The notes beneath the pieces were generated by a model, which was not told the origin of the DNA, ran no database searches, and worked only from the letters and a program-made list of their open reading frames with translations. This document shows, one piece after another, positions 28,905 to 40,237 of a stretch of DNA of 64,000 bases. Position 1 is the stretch's first letter, and each line of letters begins with the position of its first letter. The stretch is from Globodera rostochiensis (lineage: Eukaryota; Nematoda; Chromadorea; Rhabditida; Heteroderidae), in NCBI GenBank assembly GCA_018350325.1, contig JAEVLN010000015.1, forward strand, positions 1,923,789 to 1,987,788, given 5' to 3'. The translations under genes were made by a program, and so were the position numbers.

Positions 28905-31118
28905 TCAGCTGTCCGCGTTGTCCTCCTCCAGCATTTCTCTTCCCCCCACAACCGCTGCCCCATGCAGAGACGTCGACTCTTCCGCAAATCGAACGCGGGT
29001 CATCCGGGCCGAGGCGGTCAGCGTGGTGCACTGCCACTGGCTGTCTTCCTCCACCCCGGCGCCCGCTTTCCCTTCCACCGGCCCCTTCATCGTCACGTCC
29101 CAGTCCTCCTCTCCCAGCGAAAATTCGGGCAGTGAGTAGTAAGAGGCGGAGCGGGTGATGCTCACACAAGAGGAGGAAGGAGGCGGATAAAGCCATGTGT
29201 GGTGGTCCTCCTCGCCCAACGCCTCGCGAATCGCCGCCTCCTGCACATTCGCTGGTTATTTTTTGTAAAAATGAATTGACCTTTCTGCTAATTATTTCGA
29301 CGTTTGTTTCGACCGCAATCGCCTCCAGCAATTTGTTGACGTACCGTTGTTTGACTTGGTATTGGTTCAGCATTCGAAGTCGCTGTTTTTTGTTTTATAT
29401 TTGACAATCAAAGAGAGAGAGAAAGAGAGAGAGAGAAAGTGCAGTGAAATGCCTGTTCCATGGTAAACGTTCGAAGGGCGGTGATGCTCCGGTCGTAGCC
29501 CTCCCAAATTTGTTCAACCCGACGAGAGCCAAACTCGCGCAGACGATTTATCTGAAAATAAAGCAATTAATTGTAATGTTTTTGTTTTCATTCCCATGGT
29601 GGTAAATTCCTGGAAAGCAAATTCTCAGAAGGCAACGAGTTTTTTTCGGTTGTTCGATTGAAGAGTTCTCAATCCAATCTTTGTTTAAACGGTACCTGCT
29701 GACAATAATTGTCACGAATTGAGTCCAAATGCTGTTGAACGTTGTCCATTTGGGCCTGTCGATAATCGCGAAAGCGATCGGCCGAGTCGGTGTAAGAATG
29801 TCGAAGCTGGTCGACTTGCGAATGGTAATTGTCGCGGATAGCCGACACACGTCGACTGAATGAATAAAGTGCGGGTAATGGGGAGGAGGGCGTCAAGAAT
29901 GGACGTTTCGGACTTGTAAGTTTCATGCAGTGACTCCATCTGCTTGTGTCTGTACTTCTCCAACGCCACAATGAGTGCACGAACGCGGCTCATACGCTCT
30001 GAAACAATTTGCTCGCATTACAAAGTTTTTGCCATTGTATTAACCGGGGAAGGAATCTTTCAATTTTTCTTTAGCCCCCACCCCCACCCAATGTCCAGAC
30101 AGACAAGCAAACACAGGGAAATGCGAAAGAGAGTAACCAGAGATGAAAGATTTTTAATAGAAAATAATTTTACCAAAAACGAAACGATTAGGGCCACAAT
30201 TCTAAGTAATTGATCAGCAAATTAGTCAAAAAATTGAGCAATTCTATAAGATTTCTCTTGTGGGTGAAGAAGTTAGAGTTGTAAATTATCTCAACCTCCC
30301 CACTCCGCACCCTAAAAGTCGATGTCTTCGTAACCAATCCGAGGTTAACACACCCACAAAATTATTGTAATGTTTAAAGAAACGAGATCGCATTAGAACA
30401 GACATTACAGAGTAAAGAAACAATCATTGAGACCAAAACAAGCAAAAGGCACAATTTGTGAGGGGGGGGGGGTTCAGCGGGGACACCTCTCATCGTCGCT
30501 TGCCTGTCCGTTTGATCCACCAGAGAATTATGTGACGGCAAATAATCCAAACGATGTTCAGCAGAAAGGAGGCGGCGCAAAACACCACCGCCACGATGCA
30601 TGAGCCGAAGAAAAGGGAGCCGGGTTCGCGCGCGTACCAGAATGAGAAGTCGAGTCGGAAATAAATCTCATAGACGAGCAGTTCGGGGAACACAACGCAA
30701 TAATATCTGAAAAATGAAATTGGTTTTCTTTCAATGCCCAACACTCTCACCTTTCCACCAACGCCCTCCTCGCGTCTCTGATTAACAATGTTCCGTTGTC
30801 CAACACTTTGTACGCCCCATCTCTGGTCCAATTCGTCTGAGCCACCAAACCGCGTGGGTCAAACGACCCGATAAGAACATGGCCAAACCCTCTGTACCAC
30901 CACTCGACGCCATCGGCAATCGAACTGTTGGACATAAATTCACACGGCAAAATGGTGTCACGTGAAAGACGCTGCCGAATAGTCCGGCTTGAATTGGGCC
31001 TCAGAACGAATCTGGCGTCCCGTTTTGGTTGTTCAGCATCGATGAGCGGCAATAGAAATAAAACGGCACCCAGAAAAAGTGCGAAAAACCACTCATTTGA
31101 CGAATTTGACAGAGCCAT
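28905..31118 (-). CDS. Single-Ig, single-pass membrane protein with cytoplasmic coiled coil
   Basis: Seven exons join in frame to 1332 nt (443 residues): 31118-30751, 30706-30504, 29998-29914, 29855-29696, 29551-29453, 29382-29302, 29240-28905. Residues 1-25 form a signal peptide (WFFALFLGAVLFLLPLIDA). An Ig-like domain follows, with TILPCEF, VEWWYRG and RYYCVV supplying the cysteine pair and tryptophan. A transmembrane helix (LFFGSCIVAVVFCAASFLL) precedes a basic stop-transfer and a long Y/R/Q-rich coiled coil with IRDNY and LREFGSRRVEQ repeats. The tail is acidic. This plan, a juxtamembrane coil with Tyr-Arg repeats, resembles insect and nematode Ig or LRR-Ig receptors. Introns after 30504 and 29453 need GC donors. 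If those are rejected, the gene splits into an Ig-TM gene ending at 30490 and a separate coil gene starting at 29993. Confidence 0.7.
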
Positions 31119-31266
31119 TCAAAGTTCTGTAATAACAGAATGAAAATTTATGGGAAAAAGCAAAAACAGAGACATGAGAAAGGAAATCCCATTTTGACAC
31201 TTTAAATTGGAATGAAAGACATAAAATGTTTATCATCCTCCCAATAACAAACAAATGAACAGAAAA
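31119..31266 (-). promoter_or_regulatory. Operon-like gap with trans-splice acceptor
   Basis: Only 148 bp separate the mL66 stop from the start of the downstream Ig gene on the same strand. A TTATTACAG acceptor sits 8 bp before the Ig gene's ATG. This spacing and acceptor are typical of SL2-type trans-splicing in nematode operons. Confidence 0.5.
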
Positions 31267-32052
31267 TCATTCTCTGTCAGCATCAGAAAGTCCGTCGGCT
31301 TTAAATGGTCGATACTGTCGAATTCGCGGATTGTATCGTTTGATGTAAAACCAACTGCCAGGCTGCATTTTGAACTTCAGTCGAAACATTGCCATATCGT
31401 CTTCCCAATGTCTATTGAACCGCTTGTACCCCGCCCGGTCAAACTCAGGTATCGTCCGATCCGGAAAAAGTCCGCTCCAATGCGCCTGCATCACACACCG
31501 TTCAAGTCGTTGTTGCTGCTCATGACAAAGACCTGTTGATAAATTGGTTGACCCTTTTTGGATTACCATAGCTCAAGGAGTACCCAAAGGTTGGGGGGAG
31601 ACCGTTTAAATTTTTGAGAATTTAAGGGTACGCCTTAATATAGCTCCCTAAACCTTACCTGTTAATTCCTGTGGAAAAACAGTGCCATCCAAACGCATGA
31701 ACTGCTCCAAGATGAGCACATCCTTATAAGTGATGTCCACTGGCACATTGCACAGAGAACAAGAACAATCATCTGGAGATCTCTAAAATGTTAATCTAAA
31801 AAAAATAAAATTCAAAAGATCACTTGTTGAGTAAGAGTCGTTTCCGTTACATTCGTGAAATTCGAAGCTACAGGAACATCAACCAATTCGATGGTCGTCA
31901 CATTGCCCTGGATGGTTTCCTTGACTTAAATTAAATTAATTAACAGCGGTAAAGCATTTAATGAAGCATACAATACTTTGTTTGAAATATCTCGGCATTG
32001 TTGAAGAAAGGGCACGAAAACAATTCACCCGGACTGGGAAAATCAACACCAT
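31267..32052 (-). CDS. MRPS18A: Mitochondrial ribosomal protein MRPS18A (mL66)
   Basis: Large-subunit mitoribosomal protein of the bS18 superfamily. Four exons, 32052-31977, 31924-31824, 31782-31659 and 31532-31267, total 567 nt (188 residues). The N-terminus (MVLIFPVRVNCFRALSS) is a plausible mitochondrial presequence. The core has a CSLCNVPVDITYKDVLILEQF block that matches the family's CPIC...YDDVLLLSQF, then RLDGTVFPQELTGLC and a conserved QAHWSGLFPD segment. Exon phases agree throughout. It shares a 285-bp divergent spacer with YEATS4. Confidence 0.92.
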
Positions 32053-32337
32053 TTTGCTGCGGTGGTGGTTGAAATGGCCGTGTGCGTTAATTACTCTCTT
32101 AAACCAACCAATTAACTTTAATCAATTCGGGCTAAACATTATCGAGCAACACTTTGTTCTATGGCGTGCCACCAATTTTTTTGCAAAGAATTTCAAATTT
32201 AGTTTAATTTATGAGGGTGAGACACGACGCCAATCGGCCACAAAAAGAAGCGCTCGCTCGCCACTTTACATTTGTAAGGATTATTCGGTTTTGGATAAAT
32301 AATAAAATCATAAGTTTATAGATTTGTTACGCGTTCG
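32053..32337. promoter_or_regulatory. Bidirectional spacer, MRPS18A and YEATS4
   Basis: The two start codons are 285 bp apart on opposite strands, so both promoters must lie here or overlap the first exons. The sequence is AT-rich; no specific motif can be named. Confidence 0.5.
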
Positions 32338-33575
32338 ATGGCCTCCACCAGTGCCGTCGTTCCAATTGGTAGAAGCGGTGGGGCGGTGTACACGGAAAGA
32401 GTCAAAAACAAACGAATTGTAAAACCGATAGTCTACGGGAACAAAGCTGTACTCTTGCAGCTAAAGAACAAAGAGAATCACACCCATCGATGGACGGTTA
32501 GCAAACCAACAAAATGTGAACTCAACTCGGCTTAGCTTTATGTCAGAGCTTATGACCCAGAAGAAGACTTGGGCCATTACATTCGCAAGGTCCAGTTTCG
32601 ATTGCACGAATCGTACCCGAACAATGTGCGGATTGTTGAGAGGCCGCCCTTTGAGATCACTGAAACCGGATGGGGCGAATTTGACGCACAGGTCCCCCAA
32701 CTATTTTCTGATTACTTTTATTGTTTGTTTAAGATGAAAATGTATTTTGTGGATGTCAATGAAAAACCGGTGAGGGGGCGGGGGGGGGGGCTTAGCAATT
32801 CGTTTGCTCATTCAGGTCACAGCCTTTCATTATATTCGGCTGCACCATCCATTGGTCACACTGAAAAACGGCTCGACGATGGTACTTAAAGAGTGAGTAA
32901 ACTTTACTGGGCGTATTTGGCGTTATTCTCTCAATTTGTGCAGACATTACGACGAAATTGTGTTTAACGAGCCAACGGAGCCGATGTATGGGGCGCTGAT
33001 GAAATTTCACAGTTACAAAAAAAGCCCATCTTGTGAGTGGACTTAGAATTGCTTTCTTTTATTCAAAAATGCCACCCGAAACAAAATAATTCTTACGTTG
33101 AAAACAAATTCTCCGAAGCAAGCGCCCCACACTTCCTTCTCATTGTTTTAGACAAGGCCCTGGATATTTGAAAACTGTTTATTACACCAATATCGAAAGA
33201 TTGTTTCTTAAATTTTGCAAGATACAACTAAATAACGGGTTAATTATGTTAACCTACCTTTAAAGTTGAACAGGCTCGTCATCATTTGAGGGAATTGCTC
33301 GATTCTCAAAATAAGGTTACGTTTTGAGTGACGACAGAGCATTTATGGATTATCGACACCGTTGGCACAAAATGTTTATAGTTAAAACAATATTTAATTT
33401 TTTTATGTGCGTTGTCCATTATCGTTTCTTTGCTATTCAGGAAATTGTTGGAGAGATTGAAGATTTGAAGCGTTCGCTAAAAGATGCGTGTGAACTTATG
33501 CAGAAGTACCGCCAGGAACGATCAGAAGGCGCGAGGGGCGAGCAACCGGACGAAGGCCAGCAGTCCGCCATTTGA
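32338..33575 (+). CDS. YEATS4: YEATS domain protein, GAS41/YEATS4
   Basis: Acyl-lysine histone reader shared by the SRCAP/SWR1 and TIP60/NuA4 chromatin complexes. Exons 32338-32496, 32536-32691, 32734-32769, 32816-32892, 32944-33032, 33266-33315 and 33441-33575 give 702 nt (233 residues), close to the human length. The YEATS domain covers [35 protein letters not shown] and [13 protein letters not shown]. The [11 protein letters not shown] block ends the domain. A C-terminal helix ([31 protein letters not shown]) is the coiled coil that docks into SWR1-type complexes. The WGEF element for acyl-lysine recognition is intact. A G10 run lies in the intron after 32769. Confidence 0.95.
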
Positions 33576-33854
33576 ACATTAAAAATCATACCGTGAGCCG
33601 AGAATTTCGAAAAGTTTTGATTGAGTCCAAATTTATCGAGACGAGACCGAAAAATCCGGTCCGAGCTCAAATTGTACCCTTTTAAAAGATAACGTTGAAA
33701 TACGCGAAAAGTGATCATAACGGTTAAATTCGGTCAAGAGATCATAAACCTAAGCATTTATTTAAAAATGCATCAGAATTTTGCTGCTTACGTTAACTTT
33801 CATTGTTTTTATATTATTTGGTTTCAATATATAATGAGTTTGACCATGAGTCAA
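33576..33854. other. Convergent 3' spacer, YEATS4 and PIM kinase
   Basis: About 280 AT-rich bases between converging stops. They should contain both polyadenylation sites; no gene seen. Confidence 0.5.
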
Positions 33855-36198
33855 TTAATTCATGAGGTCAGTTTCTTTGGGTGTGCATTGCACGTGAGTG
33901 ATCGGAGGTGGCACTTTTGTTTGGGAGAAGAGCGGCCGTGGCGAGTGGAGGGCGGAGGCGTTCCCCGAGTCCAGTGAGTCGTCCTGCTGTCGCCTTAACG
34001 GTTTTGCGTTGAGCTTATCTTGCGTTTGTGTGCTGCTTCGTCCCTCCGCTTCCAATTTTTCTCGTCGTCTTCCGAGCAAATGCGCCGTTCTTTGCGCGAT
34101 CCGACACGCGCCGAATTGGGTAATATTGGCAGCGAAAGTCAATACAATTGTGTGTGGTGGTGGAGGGGCCTTCTTACGTTCTGTTGAATGACAAAAAGGG
34201 GAAGTGAATGAAAGTGCCGTGCTGAGTTAAAAGGCACGGATATGAATGAATGGATACGGACGGATTGACCTCCCAATTCGAAAACCCCAAATCCTTCTCG
34301 TGACATGCCTTGGCCTTCTCCAGTGTGAAGCATTTTCGCCGACCGCTCGTCACAACTCAAGGCCAACCCCGACTCGACGCGCCGCCGCCTCCTCCTATCC
34401 CCGTGTTGACTAACAGAAGTGGCCGACCTTTCCCCGTCCGCCGTTCCCTCCACCTTCCCCACTACCAGATGGCTGCAACACGCACTCAGTTGGCCCCAGT
34501 CTGCCGGGACTGGCGTTTTGTTAAGCCAAGGATGGGCCAAAATTTGATGAAGAGACGGACGGGAGAATGCCCTGAAGGTGGGCATAAAATTGTAAAATGG
34601 GGGGGGGGGGGACACGGACTCGAAGCTGAGACATTGGGCCAAAAGGTCGCGAGCCGCTGAAAGGGAACGAGAAAGATTTTCTTATAACTTCAATGGAAAA
34701 AAATTTGGTCTCGACTTTCCAAAAAGATCCGATCCACCCCTTGGCCGACACGCGGTATTTGCCCCCTCTCCCACCTTTGGAAAGTGCCGTGAAGAAGGGC
34801 AATGGCCCCAGCAGATGAGCCGTGCAGACGTCCTTCTCGTTAAGGAAGGGTAGCCGACCGTTGAGCATATTGAACAAGAGGACGCCCAGCGACCACACAG
34901 TGGCCTCACGGCCCAGATACAGCGAATGCAGAAACCACTGGGGGGGGGGGGGGAGGGCATTTTGAACATCATTAGGAAATGCATTGATTTGAGTGAAACG
35001 CCCATTAGCGAACAATTAGCGCCAAATTAAACGGGCACCTCGGGCGGACAATACAGACGTGTGCCCTGGAAGTCGTGGCAGCGGTTGCGCGTGAGTGCCG
35101 TTGCCGCACCAAAGTCGATGCTTAAGACAGACCGCCTGAATGACTGGGTCCTGCAAAAAAACCTACAGTTTGATTTGTCCGTTGGTCAAATTGATCAGAA
35201 TGTTCTCGTCCTAAAAAGTTCCGTGAATGTTCAGCGAGCAAAACGCATCCAACCACACCTTCAAGTCTCGATGCAGCACGCGCCGTTCGGCCAACTCAAT
35301 AACTGCTTCAACAATTTGGCGGAATAGAAACCGGGCGAGCTGAAATGGCAAAATTTTGCGTAAAAATGTTCAATCTTTCCAAATGGCCTCACATTTTCAT
35401 CCAATGTTTTCTGGTAGTGGATAAAATCGAAGAGGTCCATGCAGCGAATTGGCCGCTCCATAACAATCAAAAAGCCCTCGGGCAACGAGAACCAATCAAG
35501 CAGTGCAATCACTCCCGGGACATGCGAACATCGCGCCAACAAGGCGATTTCCATTGGTACCCTATGGTCGTCGAGCTGTGCAAGGCGTGGGAATCGGAAT
35601 GCGATGGTTGGGTAAATCCCAGCAGAGATCCGAGGGGGTACCCCAATCGTTATATTGATGGACATTATTTACAACTTTATGTTCGTTTGTTTCGAAAGTG
35701 CCCGGACATTTTCATTGTGGAACCCTTCCATTGAGCTCAAAATGGCAATTCGAATGCACGGACATGCCAAGACGTGCCTGTGCGCCCGCACCCACCTTTC
35801 CCCAGTCGCGAACATTGCGTCGTTCGATGAACCTGCATTTAAAGTGCAAATTGGCCGGGAGGAGTGGCATTTTTAATGATTGTAGCCATTGCCATACTTT
35901 ACGGCCACCGGCAACTGATCGCTTATCCGTACAGCCCGGTAAACGATGCCGAAGCCGCCATGGCCAAGCTCTCCCTTGAGCCGGTATAGGCGTTTGAACG
36001 TGGAGAAACCGCGACCTAACAAAGAAAAAGTGCGCGGATCAGTGCACAAAGCAAACGGAGAAACCGAATTTATTCCCTTCAGTTTTCTCAAAAGATTCAA
36101 CTTCAGCTAAAAAGCTCACCGCCCAACAAATGTTTCAGCTGCAATATGTGCTGAGAGGCGAATCTTTTCACTTTGAGTGCCAACAATGGGAAAGGCAT
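33855..36198 (-). CDS. PIM-family serine/threonine kinase
   Basis: Constitutively active cytosolic/nuclear kinase; nematode homologues are the prk genes. Eleven exons, 36198-36120, 36015-35898, 35832-35796, 35575-35393, 35339-35259, 35210-35167, 35120-35039, 34937-34775, 34656-34620, 34571-34270 and 34180-33855, total 1452 nt (483 residues). Kinase motifs: ELGHGGFGIVY glycine loop, VAVK lysine, RNVRDWGK and HRVPMEIALL typical of PIM, hinge MERPIRCMDLFDF (the PIM-type proline in the hinge), catalytic HRDLKDEN split by an intron, IDFG, and GTRLYCPPE. VWSLGVLLFNML and HPWL close the domain. The last two exons form a 190-residue low-complexity tail longer than in vertebrate PIMs; their junction (34270/34180) is the least certain. 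Confidence 0.88.
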
Positions 36199-37120
36199 AC
36201 AAATCGCTGAAAAAGTCTCCGATAAATTCGAAAGGATGGGAAGGAAAGGGAGGAGACCGAGACGGTGGTTGGTGATGATCCCATGCTGGTTGAGGATTGC
36301 TTCATGGGGGGGGGCGTGGAGAGAAGGGAAGTGGAACTCCTTCCCCAGCCCCTCCTCCCCTCCACTCCATCAACAGAGGGACGGAAGTGGAAACAACGAC
36401 ATTGGGACAGCAAAGAAGGCTCAAGCGGCCTCATTAATCCGCCCGCTTTTCACACCATTCAACGGAAATCGCCCTTCCCGCTTCTTCGTTACTATTTTCG
36501 TCCCCCCCGCCCCGGGGGCCCACCGCTCAAATATTGGAGGAGAAAGGCGAATTCAATCATTACTTAGCAAATGTTTGGGTGATTTTGGGCTGGAAGGTGA
36601 GAAAATGGAGAAAAAACATAACGCCCAACAGCGCTCACGCAAAACGAAAACAGCATATCGAATGGAATGACTTATTAACCATCACCACCCCCACACATTC
36701 ACCGTCCAATCTGTTCATCCCCTCCGGCGTTGATGGATTGAATGTTTGGGGGTGTGCGAGGGAGTATGTTCACCCGCGCTGATCAATGAGTGGGGGGAGG
36801 GGGATGGACATGGTCGAACCAGAGACTGATTGGGGAGGAAAGCATAAAGGAATTAAACGGCAGCTATTTTATGTATCGGAGAGGAAGCTCTTGGTGTTTG
36901 GGCGCGACTCTTTTGCACCCGTCAGAGTTCAGTTCTTGCTTACATCATCAATACCGGTCACTGCTGGTTTTTAGACCCTACCGCGCCCTTACGTATTCCA
37001 ATCGCACGCCGCCAAACGTGAGCATAAGATTATTTTCCCCACATCCGATTAAAAGTTCATCACAAGAGAAACGTTCATAAATTAACAACCAATTTTAAAA
37101 ATAAAATATCGACAGAACTA
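36199..37120. other. Intergenic, upstream of the PIM kinase
   Basis: About 920 bp with no supported gene. Contains G-rich runs and presumably the PIM kinase promoter and the VMP1 3' end. Confidence 0.5.
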
Positions 37121-39009
37121 TTATAAATGACGGTTGACCCCTCCATTTCGACCTTTCTTCAGCATCCGCTTTTGGTATTGTTGGGCCAGCGAATTGATCA
37201 GGGAGAGCACGAACCAGATTATCTGAAATTTAAAAAGGTCCAGAAGTAAAGCAGGCCAAAGGGTTATTATGCTCTTACCATGGCGGAAACAAAGTAGGAC
37301 ATCACTGCAAGAAATATGTGATTAGAGCACGCAAAACACAAAACTTGCCTTGTTGCAGAAGGCTCGAGGCCTGCTCAGGAATTGGGTCTCCGGGTTGACG
37401 ATGAAGCCTGAGTTTTTGAGCGAAGAGGAATTCCTTGATCGGTGCCTGGAGAACAGAGCCAACACGTGGGATTTTGTTTAACAGCGAGACCAGATGTTCA
37501 ACATGGTGTTCGGAGAATGCGAGGACGACAAACAGCATCGGAAAATGAGAAACTTCAGCTTTAATGGTCCCCATTTTTCCTTCCTTCCCAACCTGTACAT
37601 GCATCTTGACCAGCGCCTTTCCGATCAAAGTGGCCCCGAAAAAGGTCCAGAAGGGAATGAGAAAATGTCCACAAGTGATGCCAGCCAGGTCGAAGAATGG
37701 ATTCGGGATGGAAGCAAACAGCAAAATGCCCGGAAATCCCACGCGCGTCACTGTCCTTTCTATCCACAACTTGGTCCGCTCCACCCATGTCTTAAAATTA
37801 TCAGAGTTATTTAATGTTACGTTAGGACAACGAACCAGTTTCTTATTCGAGTCGCCCTCAACAAATGCAATGAACTCCTTGTATTCCTCGTCATCCGGTT
37901 CCTGCCCAGACAATCTTGCCGCTCTCGCCATGAAAAAAGGCGGCAACTCGCCTAATGCAGTGCCGGCTCCCCACATTAGCGACTCCAATCGTACCTAACG
38001 ACGAAAAATTTGATTTTAGTCGCGCTTTTCAACAAACCTTGCTAATGATGGTCCAAAGCGTGATCAATGAGGCATGGCCGTTCGCATCTGTCGAGCATGT
38101 GACGCTGAAAACATCTCTGAACTTGTAAATGACCAACAAATAAACATACTCGTCCGGATAAGGCGGTTCTGGGAAGTCAAGCGAATTGCACTCGAAGGCG
38201 GCCAGTGTCACCCTGGCAATGTGCGGCCCCTTAACAAACAAATTTTTGATCAAAATGTTGACGAAAAAATCATACCAGATAAAGGAGGAATGTGTGAAGA
38301 CCCGTGCCAAGTCCAATAGAGGAAAGAACGCCCAGGCCGAGCCAATAAATACACCAGAGTAATTTTTTCTCCACTCGCTTCACATGCGGATTATGACGAC
38401 CAGGAACAATGACGAGGAAAAGAAGGCACCCAATGAGTAACAAAATGGGGAGAAGACGGCGAAGGGAGAGCAAGCTAAATTTGGACTTTGTCTTAGAAAA
38501 GTTTGGATTCATTCAAACACCAAAATTATAGTAAAGCTGGTGTTCCAGATAATTGGGAAAATTTAAACGAACTGATCACCCATTCGAACTCCAAACCCCA
38601 ATTTTCAGATCCACGACCCCGAAAACGTCAGAAACTCCTTTTAAGTTTATTAATGCAAATGCAAACCTCCTGCCATAATCCCATGACATTTGAACGACTT
38701 CCAGTCCACAATACCAGAGTGTCCGGAATGGACTCCTCCAGAACACAATTCGCTGTCGCGCAAACCGACCCGATGGATCATCCGAACTTTTGTTTTTGGG
38801 TAATGCGCCAGAATCCGTCCCTATCGCAGAGCCATTAGCCTCCGAATAGATTCCAGAGGTTTTGCTCGCACTAAAAACAAAGAAAAAAACATTAATTTTA
38901 CAAAAAAACGATTTCGGTTATTGATGTTTCCTACTGACATTCGGTTGTTGTTCGCCAGGTGATCGTTCTCCGGATTTGTTTTTCCCGCCCTCTTTCTTTT
39001 ACGAGCCAT
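37121..39009 (-). CDS. VMP1: Vacuole membrane protein 1 (EPG-3)
   Basis: ER multi-pass scramblase with a DedA/VTT-type core, needed for autophagosome formation and ER-organelle contact regulation. Eight exons, 39009-38939, 38870-38667, 38474-38276, 38229-38150, 38104-38038, 37994-37349, 37304-37279 and 37222-37121, sum to 1395 nt (464 residues). Family blocks: [85 protein letters not shown], and [18 protein letters not shown]. The C-terminus has [13 protein letters not shown]. The intron after 37349 needs a GC donor (AAG|GCAAGT). A segment of about 19 residues ([15 protein letters not shown]) sits after KMHVQ where other VMP1 proteins have none; it is either a real insertion or an intron with an unseen acceptor. 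Confidence 0.94.
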
Positions 39010-39130
39010 ATTATACGTTTAATAAAACAGAAATAAGCTTAAGCAAATTATGGAAGGATAAAGATTTTTTAACTTTAGAAATAACAAAAATAAAGCTTTT
39101 TTATTGTATTTTCCTTAAAACAGAAAAAAT

Positions 39131-39255
39131 GGGGCGCCGACATTTCATCCACGCGACACTTCATCCATGCGACACTTCATCCATGCGACACTTTATCCAC
39201 GCGACACTTTATCCACTGTGGATGAAGTGTCGCGTGGATGAAATGTCGGCGCCCC
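39131..39255. repeat. Perfect 37-bp inverted repeat built of 17-bp units
   Basis: Arms 39131-39167 and 39219-39255 are exact reverse complements. The 51-bp spacer and the inner arms consist of tandem variants of a 17-bp unit (gcgacacttcatccatg and similar). The outer arms begin with the GGGGCGCC block. The element lies between VMP1 and the DnaJ gene. It is MITE-like, and would fold into a long hairpin if transcribed. Confidence 0.95.
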
Positions 39256-40115
39256 AAAAGTCGCTCTAATCAAAATGTTCGCAATAATGCTATTTTTGTG
39301 CTTAACTCTTCAAAGCGAAAGCGTATTCGGAAAAAAGGCAAAAATTTTTAAATGCATGTTTTTTAGGCATGAACCCAAAAGATTAATCTTCAAAAAATGC
39401 ACGAAAATGTTTGTAATAATGGGAAAATAAAACAATTCAATTGAGGCACAGACCACTAATCTAAAACCATCATTCTTTTTTGAATGGGAACCCAAAATCG
39501 ATTCGCTGTGTCTACCTATAATGGCTTATAAAAAATTGGAGATGGAGTAATTTGCCAGGCATTGCATTTTCTAAAGAATGGCCGCCGTAATCGAGTGTGC
39601 GGTACTTTGGCCAGCTTTCCACCTTACTAGCTAACTTTTGAAAGTTTAAATAGGTAATTGCTTTTGCGCATTTCTTAAGCTGTGGACAACTGAGCCCCAA
39701 TTGAAAGGGACACTTAGGTCCAGAGCTCATTAACTTGCTTCAAAGTGGAATTTGCTTTTCCGATACATACGAGCCCTGCTAGTTATAATCCAGAAAGGAG
39801 CCAAACAAAACTCGAATTAACAATTTTACTTTTTAATAAATTTAAAATTCGTGTGACATCTTTCGATAGAATCGATGTTTAAATGCGCTTTCTCATTTGG
39901 AACGGTGGGGTAAAACGAAAATCAAACAAAATGTTGATGAAAGAGCGATGAATTGAATGGATGAAAACTGGCGCCGAAGGCAAAAAAGGGACGGTCGAAT
40001 CCTTACAATCAGCTAAATGGGATTTGTCCATTTGTCCCTCTTTCTTTCGCGCATTTGGCTGTTTAAATGGTAGACAAATTGATTCACTCTGTCAGTCGTA
40101 TAATTTATCCAATAT
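39256..40115. other. Intergenic, AT-rich
   Basis: About 860 bp upstream of VMP1 and downstream of the DnaJ gene. A 72-codon minus-strand ORF at 39512-39730 has no recognised similarity or splice partners and was not accepted. Confidence 0.5.
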
Positions 40116-40203
40116 TCACGCGCTTATCTCCACCGGTGTTCCGTTGATCAACTTCGACTTCAACACCTGACGTTAAAAGGGGAAGATTGGGGGCCTTTTG
40201 GCA

Positions 40204-40237
<34 letters not shown>

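Noticed and set aside
33150..33170. An extra YEATS4 exon after the acceptor at 33150
   Set aside because: The frame stops after six codons; skipping to 33266 gives the correct phase and the conserved C-terminal helix.
36173..36670. 165-codon plus-strand ORF upstream of the PIM kinase
   Set aside because: Sequence is Gly/Pro/Lys-biased, overlaps a G-run, has no splice partners and no recognised domain; likely chance in GC-rich DNA.
39140..39235. Peptide repeat (HATLHPCDTSS type) as a coding minisatellite
   Set aside because: It is the translation of the 17-bp iterons inside a perfect palindrome, and 17 is not a multiple of 3.
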